Numbered from the stretch's first letter, positions 51,112 through 59,040 are shown. The stretch: 64,000 bases of DNA from Novipirellula galeiformis (GCF_007860095.1 NZ_SJPT01000005.1:558001-622000), one strand, 5' to 3'. Made by a program: numbers and translations. Notes: generated by a model not told the origin, from the sequence alone.

Positions 51112-51449
51112 TGTCCGTCCCCTTCACGCAAGCGGCTGTCTCGTAATCGGCTGAGGATTTCGCGAGCCTTGGCCACAATCGGAGTGATGTCGTCGCCGAC
51201 TCGCATCTCGTCGATCGATAAGCAGACTGCGAGCATGTTCGAAGCCTCGACAAACAGAGTGGCGTTGCCCTCGATCTCGTCGCGAGGCAATTCGGGCTCC
51301 TCCGGGAACGAGCAAATTTCTGGACCGTCGTCACCGTACTCGTCTTCTGCGTAGATTCCGGCAGGCCAGTCGTGGTGTGCCATCACTTCGGACCATCGCG
51401 ACACATGCAGTGGGCCTGGCGTATGTGCGATTCGTTTACGCTTGGCCAT
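51108..51449 (-). CDS. Hypothetical early protein
   Basis: The 113-residue protein (MAKRKRIAHTPGPLHVSRWSEVMAHHDWPAGIYAEDEYGDDG) has the pattern of a small phage protein family with HTPGPLHV at the start, which I recall in many phage early regions. A helical C-terminus (IVAKAREILSRLRDSRLREG) follows. It overlaps the HTH gene upstream by 14 bases. No function assigned. Confidence 0.55.
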   Translation of the reverse strand: MAKRKRIAHTPGPLHVSRWSEVMAHHDWPAGIYAEDEYGDDGPEICSFPEEPELPRDEIEGNATLFVEASNMLAVCLSIDEMRVGDDITPIVAKAREILSRLRDSRLREGDGQ

Positions 51450-51702
51450 TTTTCACCCTGTCAATGTTGGTTTGTTGTGCTTCGATTCGTTCCGCCAATT
51501 CCTCCAGGTCCACTCGCTTGTATCGCTTCTCGCGACCGCTGCCGATTGGGATGCCCTTGAGGTCGCCGGTGCTTTCAAAGCGAATGATCGTGTCGTTGGA
51601 AACGCTCAGATAATCCGCAGCCATTCTCCGCGTCAGCCATAGCCGCTGATCAATCGGAGTCGCTCGAGCAATTCGCTCGGCCTTAGTTAGATTCTTGGCC
51701 AT
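51436..51702 (-). CDS. Helix-turn-helix early regulator/Xis-like
   Basis: The 88-residue protein carries a MerR/Xis-like HTH: WLTRRMAADYLSVSNDTIIRFESTGDLKGIPIGSGREKRYKRVDLEELAERIE. In an early lytic operon it is a candidate excisionase or early regulator. It overlaps the next gene upstream by 20 bases. Partner candidates are the integrase at 55296 and the arm sites at both ends. Confidence 0.65.
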   Translation of the reverse strand: MAKNLTKAERIARATPIDQRLWLTRRMAADYLSVSNDTIIRFESTGDLKGIPIGSGREKRYKRVDLEELAERIEAQQTNIDRVKNGQA

Positions 51703-51946
51703 CGAATGACTCCTCCGGCTTCTCGAAAAACTGAACGATCAAGTTTTCGCCGTCTGCTAGTGTCCTTGCGACCATTGCGAGACGGCCCGCGGCCTGATGC
51801 GCGGACGACTGCACAGAGGTGAGTGGCCCCTTGAAATCGATCCCGTTCACTAGCGTCCTTTGCGCGCCGTCGGAGAAAACCGACCAGTCAATTCGCCCCC
51901 TCGGTCGTGGGTCAAACTTGACCTGTTGCTTGATGGTTTTTTGCAT
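51683..51946 (-). CDS. First gene of the leftward early operon, hypothetical
   Basis: The 87-residue product (MQKTIKQQVKFDPRPRGRIDWSVFSDG) has no known motif. Start 51946 is chosen because GGAG lies ten bases upstream and because the leftward -10 at 51988-51993 predicts transcription starting near 51981; the upstream in-frame start at 51982 would then have no leader. It overlaps the HTH gene, so the two are coupled. Confidence 0.55.
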   Translation of the reverse strand: MQKTIKQQVKFDPRPRGRIDWSVFSDGAQRTLVNGIDFKGPLTSVQSSAHQAAGRLAMVARTLADGENLIVQFFEKPEESFDGQESN

Positions 51947-51982
51947 TGCGTCTCGTCTCCAATCGTTGATTGCTTGCGACAT

Positions 51983-52126
51983 TGAAGATAATAGATAAGT
52001 GATTATGGATAATCAATAATGATTTAACATAATCACACTTGATCCCAGACATAAGTCGTTGACAGCAAAGGAGATAAAAAAATATTCTTTATTGATTAGT
52101 GTTGAATTCGCTGTTAGGTTGACGGC
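51983..52126. promoter_or_regulatory. Divergent early/lysogeny control region
   Basis: Leftward promoter: TTGATT at 52016-52011, 17-base spacing, TATTAT at 51993-51988 (minus strand). Rightward promoter: TTGACA at 52059-52064, then ATATTC/TATTCT 17-18 bases on. An inverted repeat GTGATTAT / ATAATCAC (51999-52006 and 52029-52036) overlaps the leftward -35 and spacer, as an operator would. The region is AT-rich compared with its surroundings. This is the likely lysis-lysogeny switch. Confidence 0.72.
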
Positions 52127-52567
52127 ATGGCTAAACGAAAACCTGAATCGACGCAGCCTGTTAGCCCCGCAGAATTGCGGGTGCTCCGCTCCCAACTGGG
52201 AGGGTTTATTTCTGAAATAGACAGCTGTCTGGAGGTCGTTGGTGCTGATCGCATCTACGTCTTCAAAACAAATTCCCGCGACGTCGGGATGGAGCGACTA
52301 GAGGCATTTGTCCGCGAGTTGCGAGCGTCAAAGTTCGCCGCGCTCGAGGGCAAGCCCTACAACGAAAAGACCCGGAAGACGGCACTTTCGGGGGTGCCCG
52401 CCAAAAAAACAAAGAAAACGCGACCTAAGAAACGGACCGCCGAGAGCGATCCCGAGAGCGAACGCGTGATTGCCGAGGGCATCGCCGATATCGCCGACTA
52501 CAATCGGAGTCGGGCAACAAAAAAACAGGCTGTGAGCAATAAAGCAGCCAAGAAACGAGCCGAGTAG
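52127..52567 (+). CDS. Lys-rich first protein of the rightward operon
   Basis: The 146-residue protein has an N-terminal globular part (ELRVLRSQLGGFISEIDSCLEVVGADRIYVFKTNSRDVGMERLEAFVREL) and a lysine-rich C-terminus with KKTKKTRPKKR and ATKKQ repeats. No HTH is obvious, though its place, directly after the rightward promoter and opposite the early operon, is where a phage repressor sits. Alternative: a nucleoid-like or DNA-condensing protein. Confidence 0.5.
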   Translation: MAKRKPESTQPVSPAELRVLRSQLGGFISEIDSCLEVVGADRIYVFKTNSRDVGMERLEAFVRELRASKFAALEGKPYNEKTRKTALSGVPAKKTKKTRPKKRTAESDPESERVIAEGIADIADYNRSRATKKQAVSNKAAKKRAE

Positions 52568-52582
52568 ACCTGGGAGTCAAGA

Positions 52583-53254
52583 ATGAACAGCCCCTTTCCG
52601 CCCGAGATCCGTACCAGACAGCCACGCATTTCGAAGCCGGCCAAGACGGGCTTCGGACCGCTCCCGCTCATGATCGGTGCCGGCGCTCTGCTCCTCACGC
52701 TGGGCGTATTGATCGGCAAGGGTTTCGGACCGTCCGCAGCAGGGCCGCCCGCAGCTGCGGAAGGCGGTCCAACCCCTGCTCCGCAAACCGCTTCCGTCTT
52801 GGCGACCGCTCATCCCGTGCTCAACGACCTCACCATCCGCAACGTGACCTGGCGGTACGGGGCCTCTCGAGATCACGGCCGGCTCGTCGTGGTCGAATTT
52901 GACGCCACCAACCACTCACAAAACGCGATCGCGTACATCGAAGGCGCCATCCAACAGGCACTCCCCGGGCGACCGGTGCCGCATCTCAGCGGCGACTTTT
53001 ATTCTCCCGTCTCCGGCGGCATCAACCCAGGGGAGACCAAGCGTGTGGCTGTCTCGGTGCCCGATTCCGACGTGGTGCAGCTCGGCCAAGATATTGAGCC
53101 TGGCCACGTCATTCGGCTCTCGATCTCTGGCGGCAGTTTCTTTCGCGAGGGCCGTTTTTACAGCCAAATCCTCGAAGTCGCGAAGGAAACCGAGTGGAAG
53201 GGCGACGGCCCCGACAAATTCATGCAGCAGTTAATGGACGCGACTGTCAAGTAA
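52583..53254 (+). CDS. Membrane-anchored protein with extracytoplasmic beta domain
   Basis: The 223-residue product has a Pro/Arg-rich cytoplasmic N-terminus, one membrane segment (LPLMIGAGALLLTLGVLIGKGF, 27-48), a Pro/Ala linker and a FxLYD-like beta domain (LNDLTIRNVTWRYG...GRLVVVEFDATNHSQNAIAYIEGAI). It is expressed from the lysogeny side and could modify the cell envelope or exclude superinfecting phages. GC content and gene spacing suggest co-transcription with 52127. Confidence 0.6.
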   Translation: MNSPFPPEIRTRQPRISKPAKTGFGPLPLMIGAGALLLTLGVLIGKGFGPSAAGPPAAAEGGPTPAPQTASVLATAHPVLNDLTIRNVTWRYGASRDHGRLVVVEFDATNHSQNAIAYIEGAIQQALPGRPVPHLSGDFYSPVSGGINPGETKRVAVSVPDSDVVQLGQDIEPGHVIRLSISGGSFFREGRFYSQILEVAKETEWKGDGPDKFMQQLMDATVK

Positions 53255-53324
53255 CGGCTAATTCTTCAAGGCCTTGGACACCCGCGTAACTCACCTTGTT
53301 CACCAAACTTAGTCGAGCGACTGA

Positions 53325-54248
53325 ATGAAACCCCGTTTGTATGGATTCAAAATTGACGGGCCCAACTGGATGACCGTTCCTGAGTTCTGTAAATCGTTAG
53401 CTGCGTTTAACAACCGGCGATTCAAGCACGGCGGAAAATACCGCAGGGCGTTTGTGCGGCAGCACAAGAAAGAGTGGCTAGTGACTTTCGTGACGGAGTC
53501 CGAGCCTCGTGACCAGATCATCGAGCAGGACGATCACGAAGTCCACGACCACCAGCCGTCCGTTCTTTATCGAAAAGAGAGCAGTGAGAACCTCCCCAAG
53601 ACTCGCGAAGTAACCTGCCTGCTGTTCTGCGAGCGACGAAAAACGGGCGTGGTGGCGACCTATCGCGGCGGATTTTCTGTGCTAGCTATTTGTGGCTGGA
53701 TTGCCAAAGAGTACCGAAGCCAAGTCTCGTCTCGTCGCGATGACCTGGAAAACCTACAGCCTGAAAAACAACGCAAGAAATTCCGGAAAGAACATTCACT
53801 GAAAAACGCGGTATCAGCAGGCCCAATCACAAAATCCACAGCGTTGGCGGCGGAATTGAATCACATTCGTGAGTTCCTTTCGATCGAAGCGTACGTTCCA
53901 GAACAGCCCGCGGACCCTGGAGATGTGCTCCGCCCCCTGAGCAACCATGTCAGGGTCCATGTGGCCTTCAACGCGAAAGCCAGGCAAAACAAGAAAAAAT
54001 CTCGTCTTAGCATCCTAAATTTCATCAAAAACAAGAGCGTGAGCAAAGGAACCGTCGTCGGGCTGGACGAGGAAGGCATTGAGCAAAGAATCCACATCGA
54101 TGAAGAAAGGGCTTTCGCTCTTGGTAGTATCGAATACGATACATTGGTTGACGAGGAGCATCTCAACCAGAATCCTCCAGCCGATGCGAAAGTATTCGAA
54201 AAGCTGCGAGAATTCATGACAAAAAATCCCGGCCTTTTTGGGGCGTAA
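53325..54248 (+). CDS. Unknown cytoplasmic protein of a two-gene cargo pair
   Basis: The 307-residue protein (MKPRLYGFKIDGPNWMTVPEFCKSLAAFNNRRFKHGGKYRRAFVRQHKKEW) has no recognised family. It begins with a beta-rich, basic domain, then mixed alpha/beta (EVTCLLFCERRKTGVVATYRGGFSVLAICGWIAKEY), and a charged C-terminus. It is followed after five bases by a three-helix membrane protein. The pair sits in the immunity region and has the soluble-plus-membrane layout of lambda RexA/RexB, which suggests phage exclusion; this is inference from architecture, not sequence similarity. Confidence 0.5.
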   Translation: MKPRLYGFKIDGPNWMTVPEFCKSLAAFNNRRFKHGGKYRRAFVRQHKKEWLVTFVTESEPRDQIIEQDDHEVHDHQPSVLYRKESSENLPKTREVTCLLFCERRKTGVVATYRGGFSVLAICGWIAKEYRSQVSSRRDDLENLQPEKQRKKFRKEHSLKNAVSAGPITKSTALAAELNHIREFLSIEAYVPEQPADPGDVLRPLSNHVRVHVAFNAKARQNKKKSRLSILNFIKNKSVSKGTVVGLDEEGIEQRIHIDEERAFALGSIEYDTLVDEEHLNQNPPADAKVFEKLREFMTKNPGLFGA

Positions 54249-54253
54249 CGTCC

Positions 54254-54742
54254 ATGCTTGGGTGGTTTACCGAACTGCATTCTTGGGTTGTCAACGATTT
54301 TTCATCGTTTTACAGTAAGTCGCTTCAAGGCCCCCTTTTCACGGCGTTCCTGACGCTGGCAGGATTGCTTTTCGGCATCCACAACTTTTTGCTCATCAAC
54401 CTACAACGGGATATCTACGGGAAACCCCGCTATCGCAATTTCGCGAGAAAAGCCGAGCCCCACAAACACCCCCTCGACCGACTGGAGAACTTCAGTCAAC
54501 GACTTCGTCACTGCGTGATCACATGCTTCGTGACGTCCCTTCTGCAGTTCACGATTGGTTTTGCAAATTCTGGCTGGGTTAGCTTGCTTTGTACGCTTGC
54601 GGCAATCGCAGCCTGTGCATCACTGATTCAGATGTACTGCCTTCAACATAAAGTCATTTCAGGCTGGCTGGACTATCTGAAATACGAAGCGGATGTAGAG
54701 GATGCCGAATCAGAAACCGAGGGGGAAATTCCCCATGCCTAG
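54254..54742 (+). CDS. Three-helix membrane protein of the cargo pair
   Basis: The 162-residue protein has hydrophobic segments at about 27-48, 88-104 and 108-130, a polar loop of 40 residues between the first two, and an acidic C-terminus (ADVEDAESETEGEIPH). Its size and topology are close to RexB-type or holin-like membrane effectors. It probably acts with the 307-residue neighbour; the intergenic gap is five bases and the reading order soluble-then-membrane is as in rexAB. Confidence 0.5.
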   Translation: MLGWFTELHSWVVNDFSSFYSKSLQGPLFTAFLTLAGLLFGIHNFLLINLQRDIYGKPRYRNFARKAEPHKHPLDRLENFSQRLRHCVITCFVTSLLQFTIGFANSGWVSLLCTLAAIAACASLIQMYCLQHKVISGWLDYLKYEADVEDAESETEGEIPHA

Positions 54743-54846
54743 ACGTAAAAATCGAGTCGGCAAAAAATCTTAAATGACCAAACGTGTCACTTGGGGGCGT
54801 CAAACTACCCCGTTCAAGTTTCAGCACCTTGGACGGAGTTTCTGCA

Positions 54847-55296
54847 ATGGAGTTGCCAGCGGCGGGGGATCAGATCGAGATCCACTACCCCGAATTTACG
54901 TGCGTCCATCTCTATCGACCCCGACGACTCAAGCGGCGTCAGCTCGTCATCACCTCGGTCCGAGATCTGCTCGCCGAACCACTCTCGGCCGAGGAGTTCC
55001 TGCGACGCCCCTTCCTCCTCCGCTCCAGGTGGTTGGCCCAGGCCGTTGAGTGCCACCGTCACAGACCTCGGCAGTTTTACCTCGGCAGCTCCGCCGAGTT
55101 TCGCTCGCCTGGATCGCTCAAAGTCGGCATCTACGAACCCGGAGCCCCGCGACCGTCTCGCGTCATTGGCCGACAATTCGAGCCTACGCTCCAGGATCGC
55201 AAATTGCTGATTCACGCGCTCCGGGAGTGGCTCACGCACGACCTGGGCGAGGCCCGGTTGATGATTTTTTCCGACGATCTGCGTAGAGTGGGTTGA
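54847..55296 (+). CDS. Hypothetical protein coupled to integrase
   Basis: The 149-residue product (MELPAAGDQIEIHYPEFTCVHLYRPRRLKRRQLVITSVRDL) is basic and beta-rich. ATG 54847 follows GGAG at eight bases; the longer frame from 54784 is not needed. Its TGA overlaps the integrase ATG (TGATG), so the two are translationally coupled. The coupling suggests a helper in recombination or regulation of integrase synthesis; no motif supports more. Confidence 0.55.
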   Translation: MELPAAGDQIEIHYPEFTCVHLYRPRRLKRRQLVITSVRDLLAEPLSAEEFLRRPFLLRSRWLAQAVECHRHRPRQFYLGSSAEFRSPGSLKVGIYEPGAPRPSRVIGRQFEPTLQDRKLLIHALREWLTHDLGEARLMIFSDDLRRVG

Positions 55297-56435
55297 TGGG
55301 CACCCTATTTCGCCGTACCCGCGCGGGCAAACGAAGCAACTGGATTGCCGAGTACACTGACCACGCGGGGGCTCGCGTCCAGAAATCGACCAGGACGCCC
55401 GATAAGACGCTGGCCAAGCAGATCCTCGGGCACTGGGAATCAGAGGAGGCGAAGCGATCAAGCGGCATGATTGACCCTGCCGTGGAGCGTATCCAATTAC
55501 AATCGCTCCGGCCAATTGCCGAACATTCCGCCGAGTGGATAGCGTCGCTTCGATCCTCTGGCCGGTCGAGCGTCCATACCGACCGCCACGAAACACGCCT
55601 GGCCCTCGTTGTCGACCAATGCCAATGGCTGACGATTCGCGACATCACGCCAGAGAGTTTTTCCACTTTCGCCGCTGGGCTCCGCGATCGTGGCCGCTCG
55701 GCACAGACCGTCGCGCACTACGCACAGGCCGCGAAGCAATTCACCCGCTGGCTGACTCGTACCGGCCGCCTGCCGCGCAACCCGCTCGAAACGATCAGCA
55801 AGCCAAATCCCAAAAGCGACCGCCGCCGCGAACGCCGCATGCTCCTGCCAGCGGAATGGCCGTGGCTCTCCGCCGCAGCTGGGCCGCGCGCACTACTCTA
55901 CGAAGTCGCGATTCAAACCGGCCTACGATCGGGCGAGCTCCGATCGCTCAAGCCGGGTAACGTCAAGCTCGACGCTCACCCGCCGCACGTCCTGATCCGA
56001 TCGGGCGAGACCAAGGACAGCGAACTGGCACGCCAGTACATCACCGCCGACCTGCGTGACCGACTCCGCTCGATCGGTCCTGCCAATCGGCAACACTGGT
56101 TCGCCTTGCCCGACAAGCACAACATGGCAGATATGATCCGAGACGACCTGGCCGACGCCCGCGTGGCCTGGGAATCCCGACCAGGTGCTGACAAGAAATC
56201 TGACGCGGAGAATGATTTCCTCTTACCGACCAACGACGCAGGAGAGCGATTCGATTTCCACGCCCTCCGCCACACCTGCGGTGCCTGGCTCGCGATCCGC
56301 AAGGTCCACCCCAAGACGATTCAAACGGTGATGCGGCACAAGACAATCACGCTCACCATGGACACCTATGGCCACTTATTTCCGGGTGCGGAACCCGAAG
56401 CGATTAACGAGATAGGCCGGATCCTGCACCAGTAA
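55296..56435 (+). CDS. int: Tyrosine integrase of prophage B
   Basis: The 379-residue recombinase has R211 in TGLRSGELRSL, H322-x-x-R325 in FHALRHTCG, H348 in VMRH and nucleophile Y358 in MDTYGHL. It acts on the tRNA-Leu core 130 bases downstream. Unlike the element A enzyme it ends before the arm sites and core. ATG 55296 is coupled to the preceding gene; the TTG at 55293 is not required. Shared motifs with element A integrase show that both belong to the same subfamily. Confidence 0.93.
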   Translation: MGTLFRRTRAGKRSNWIAEYTDHAGARVQKSTRTPDKTLAKQILGHWESEEAKRSSGMIDPAVERIQLQSLRPIAEHSAEWIASLRSSGRSSVHTDRHETRLALVVDQCQWLTIRDITPESFSTFAAGLRDRGRSAQTVAHYAQAAKQFTRWLTRTGRLPRNPLETISKPNPKSDRRRERRMLLPAEWPWLSAAAGPRALLYEVAIQTGLRSGELRSLKPGNVKLDAHPPHVLIRSGETKDSELARQYITADLRDRLRSIGPANRQHWFALPDKHNMADMIRDDLADARVAWESRPGADKKSDAENDFLLPTNDAGERFDFHALRHTCGAWLAIRKVHPKTIQTVMRHKTITLTMDTYGHLFPGAEPEAINEIGRILHQ

Positions 56436-56458
56436 CGCCAGTGATTTCGCCAGTGTTT
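56435..56458. promoter_or_regulatory. Candidate integrase arm sites, right end of prophage B
   Basis: ACGCCAGTGATT (56435-56446) and CGCCAGTGTTT (56448-56458) start at the last base of the integrase gene, 105 bases before the right core. They repeat the words found at 9081-9101 inside the left end, giving matching arm sequences on both sides of the reconstituted attP. Confidence 0.55.
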
Positions 56459-56562
56459 TGGAGCGTAAGCCAGCCTAAGCTAGCTGGCTGTTTGTCTGAT
56501 TCGCAAATATGGCGATTCGTGAAATAGCCTGCAGAACGCGAGAGAAAACGCGTAAAACGCAG

Positions 56563-56647
56563 TGCCCAGGGCGGGACTCGAACCCGCACAGCCATAACGG
56601 CCGAGGGATTTTAAGTCCCTTGTGTCTGCCAATTCCACCACCTGGGC
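56563..56647 (-). tRNA. tRNA-Leu(UAA), insertion target (intact copy)
   Basis: This 85-nt class II tRNA has acceptor GCCCAGG/CCTGGGC, anticodon stem-loop with TAA, a long variable arm (GGCC/GGCT) and T-loop TTCGAGT; discriminator A, CCA not encoded. Its 3' half (56563-56617) is the 55-bp att core. The transcript reads leftward, into the prophage. The 5' part is original host sequence while the 3' half has been supplied by the integrating DNA, keeping the tRNA functional. It lies 127 bases past the prophage integrase gene. Confidence 0.95.
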
Positions 56648-56834
56648 GAGCCGTCAAAATACGGGATTTGTTCCCGGCAGTCCACTCCTGGAGCTGCAAT
56701 TTGTTAATCACAGCCCAAACACGAATAAGATCCGCGATCCAGCTTCTTCCCGCTCCATGCCACGAGCAAGCGAGGATTGGTTCGATTATTGCCTAACCTG
56801 CAGCACCGGCGAGCGAATATCGCTCTAGACTCGG

Positions 56835-56863
56835 TCCCTCGCTTACACGTTGGGTTATGATTT
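56835..56863. repeat. Dispersed intergenic repeat, copy 1
   Basis: The sequence TCCCTCGCTTACACG + TTGGGTTATGATTT, followed a little downstream by ACTTCAAAA, recurs with few changes at 63570. I recall similar short repeats scattered in Rhodopirellula genomes, where they produce spurious NPTxKRG-type peptides. It lies in the 262-bp gap between the tRNA-Leu and the hemerythrin-like gene, which holds no gene. Confidence 0.55.
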
Positions 56864-56909
56864 GCTGGGTTAAACGGCGATAACGTCACTTCAAAACGGA
56901 CGCGTCGCG

Positions 56910-57416
56910 TTACGATTCGTCCGCTGTATCGCGTGGGGCCAATCGATCACGTGGTGTTAACGCATCCGGCGGTGCCAGCCAGCGGACATGCTCGGCTTCG
57001 CACTCTTCATGCTCCTCGATCCGGTCGATGAACAAGGTCACTTCGTGAACCGCCTCCATCCACGACTCAAAGGGAGGATCCACCTGATCAAGCCGGTCTG
57101 CTAAATCGTCCAGTTCCGACAGCAACTCCTCATGATCCTGGCACGCTTGCCGGTAACTCGCTTCCACTTCGACCGACCCTTTCGGGTAGTGCTCGCGAAG
57201 CTGGCGGCCGATCTGATCTTCACGCACAAAATGATCGACCAATCGGTCGCGAATCTGAAGCAGCCGCATCGCAGCATCGCTGAATTCCGCTGCCTGCTGC
57301 GAAGCAACTTCGCAAGTCCAGTCACGAAATGCATCCAATTCTTGCTGCAGATTGGTGTGCTCTTGTTTCCAATGCTCAAACAACGCGGCGACGGTCTTGG
57401 GCGATTCGGTTTTCAT
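56910..57416 (-). CDS. Hemerythrin-like HHE-domain protein
   Basis: The 168-residue helical protein has the His/Glu spacing of the hemerythrin family: EHTNL (residue 19-23), HFVREDQ (about 63-69), DHEELL (about 95) and HEECEAEH (about 136-143), which would ligate a di-iron centre. Function in oxygen or redox sensing is possible. Chromosomal. The gap 57417-57731 downstream on the map contains no gene that I can support. Confidence 0.7.
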   Translation of the reverse strand: MKTESPKTVAALFEHWKQEHTNLQQELDAFRDWTCEVASQQAAEFSDAAMRLLQIRDRLVDHFVREDQIGRQLREHYPKGSVEVEASYRQACQDHEELLSELDDLADRLDQVDPPFESWMEAVHEVTLFIDRIEEHEECEAEHVRWLAPPDALTPRDRLAPRDTADES

Positions 57417-57731
57417 GGCTGGGACTCAATTTCAGGAATGTCGGGTTTATAAGTATTCCTTTTCTTAATGATCCGTAAGGGAACGACAGCAACGCTATGA
57501 GAGTGCCAACATTCAATCCCCGATGTCGACGCGTTTGCGTACAAGTCGTCACTATCTCTATTCTATCCATGCGAGCCTGAAAAACTCGCCGTGTACTCCC
57601 GAAACGTGCGATTTGTCACACGTGTTCTGCAACTGGATTCCCCTCCCCCTGAGGGAGCAGACCCCTCGATCCATCGCGGTTCCTGTGCGGATTTAAACGC
57701 GAATCCGACGCGCAGAGGGCGGCTCCGAACG

Positions 57732-57762
57732 AAAAAAAAGCCGAGCGTGCCACACGCTCGGC
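57732..57762 (-). terminator. Rho-independent terminator
   Basis: A perfect 10-bp stem (GCCGAGCGTG / CACGCTCGGC, loop of three) at 57740-57762 is followed on the minus strand by a run of eight T (57739-57732). It lies 56 bases after the stop of the CCNGC-motif gene and ends its transcription. Confidence 0.9.
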
Positions 57763-57817
57763 TTCTTCGATGTTTGATTGTGTAAATCAGCTACCTTTTT
57801 GGCAGCCTGAGAGACAC

Positions 57818-58270
57818 TTACTCCGACTTCTCAGCGGTTTTCTTGAACGCCTTGGCGAATGACTTTTCACCAAACACCAAGTTCACCTTGGCATCGCCTT
57901 CGGCCTTTTCGACTTTGCCTTTGCAACCATTACAGCAAAAGGTCACTTTGACATCATTCACTTCGGTTGCGGTTTCGGGATTCAAGTCTCTGCCACTAAT
58001 GGGGCAAGCCTTTTGCTCGTATTGCTTTGTAGCAACCAATTGATGATTGGCCTTGGTCGCGAATTTCTCGGTGTCCTTGGCAAACTTTCCAGCACATCCG
58101 TTGCAGCAGAAGTAGACCTTTGCGTCCTTATAATCAGCCGACTTGCTTGCATCGGCAGGCTTCGGTGCAATCACGCACTTGACGCCATCGAGTTTGACTT
58201 CGCCGGCAAATACCGTTGCGGTCGCGATCAATGCAACGGCGAAAACACTGGCTACTTTCTTCATTAACAT
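57818..58270 (-). CDS. Secreted protein with two CCNGC (TRASH/YHS-like) motifs
   Basis: The 150-residue protein has a signal peptide (MKKVASVFAVALIATATVFAGE) and two repeats each with YFCCNGCAGKF / TFCCNGCKGKV preceded by CVIAPKPAD and CPISGRD. Such motifs resemble TRASH/YHS metal-binding domains; copper or heavy-metal binding in the periplasm is likely. ATG 58270 (MLMKKV) has GGAG nine bases upstream. A strong terminator follows at 57762. Confidence 0.75.
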   Translation of the reverse strand: MLMKKVASVFAVALIATATVFAGEVKLDGVKCVIAPKPADASKSADYKDAKVYFCCNGCAGKFAKDTEKFATKANHQLVATKQYEQKACPISGRDLNPETATEVNDVKVTFCCNGCKGKVEKAEGDAKVNLVFGEKSFAKAFKKTAEKSE

Positions 58271-58428
58271 TCTTTTATTCTCCAAAATCTGGTTCTTCGA
58301 GGACGGAGTTAAGCTCAGCAATATGGCTATCTAGGGTAAAGCATAGATGTATTGGCACAGCGAAGCAAACCAAAGTGGGGGATTTCGGTTGAAATCGAGG
58401 GCCTCCACGCGGCCAATGCTCACCAGGG

Positions 58429-59040
58429 TTACTGACCTGCTGAATCTCTGGCCGCATTGCTCCGTTGCGCTGCAGTACGGATCTCCAGCAGCATTGTCAA
58501 GTAACTTCGCGACTCGGTCTGATGCAAGCCCAGCTGATCTGCTAGCGCTTCGATTTTTTCTCGCGCGAGTTCGATATCGGCTTCCTTTTCGGCAATGCAT
58601 TCGATTTCCGCGAATCGGCCGACTTCGTCCACTTCATCGATGACGACCGAAAAAACAGTGAGATCATTTGAGGCCACGTCGCCAGAAGCTTGAAACACAT
58701 TGCGAGTTTTGCCCACTTCGGCCACCCGACGAAACCCAAGATGTCGCAACAATTCTTCGGTATTTTCGCCGCTCGCGTCTCCCGGACCGAGTTCCCATTC
58801 CAGTTCACGGCGAGCTTTGATCGTACCGGGAAGCTTGCTGCCCTTGTAGGTGATCCGGGGCGTTCCGTTGATGCGCCGCACACGCAACGCCTCTTTCGAC
58901 TGAGCAAAGTCACGGCACGGATGGTTGTAATAGGTATCACGATGCGTCTCGGTCCCCGTAGCCCGAAACCCCGCTTCGATCAACTTGGCTTCGATCGCCC
59001 CCGCGTTGTCGATCGGGTATTTTTGTTCAACTTCAAACAT
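58429..59040 (-). CDS. cyaB: CYTH-domain protein, class IV adenylate cyclase-like
   Basis: The 203-residue product starts with the CYTH signature MFEVEQKYPI and continues with HRDTYYNHPCRDFAQSKEALRVRRI, ITYKGSK, RRELEW and IDEVDEVGRFAEIE. The E-x-E-x-K and R/K set form the tunnel that binds a triphosphate. Members are class IV adenylate cyclases or inorganic triphosphatases; which one cannot be told here. ATG 59040 gives the canonical N-terminus. Confidence 0.85.
   Translation of the reverse strand: MFEVEQKYPIDNAGAIEAKLIEAGFRATGTETHRDTYYNHPCRDFAQSKEALRVRRINGTPRITYKGSKLPGTIKARRELEWELGPGDASGENTEELLRHLGFRRVAEVGKTRNVFQASGDVASNDLTVFSVVIDEVDEVGRFAEIECIAEKEADIELAREKIEALADQLGLHQTESRSYLTMLLEIRTAAQRSNAARDSAGQ

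Larger units (their letters stand above)
8977..56617. mobile_element. Prophage B: about 47.6-kb tailed phage with Mu-like head genes
   Basis: It is bounded by att copies at 8977-9031 and 56563-56617. It contains an integrase next to the intact tRNA, a divergent early control region, a recombination/replication operon, both terminase subunits, protease/scaffold, major capsid protein, connector and virion-assembly proteins, a tape-measure-like protein, portal and Mu F-like protein. No transposase is present, so it has Mu-type head proteins but integrates site-specifically. All essential modules appear to be intact in frame; no obvious endolysin is recognised. Confidence 0.93.

Noticed and set aside
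9031-56563. CRISPR array or transposase/insertion sequence in the prophage
   Set aside because: No regularly spaced direct repeats with unique spacers, and no transposase or IS ends were seen; the Mu-like similarity is limited to head proteins.
56509-56796. Open frame through tRNA-Leu giving a CPGRDSNPHSHNGRG-type peptide
   Set aside because: It is the antisense translation of the tRNA gene, a familiar false protein; no start context or homology of its own.
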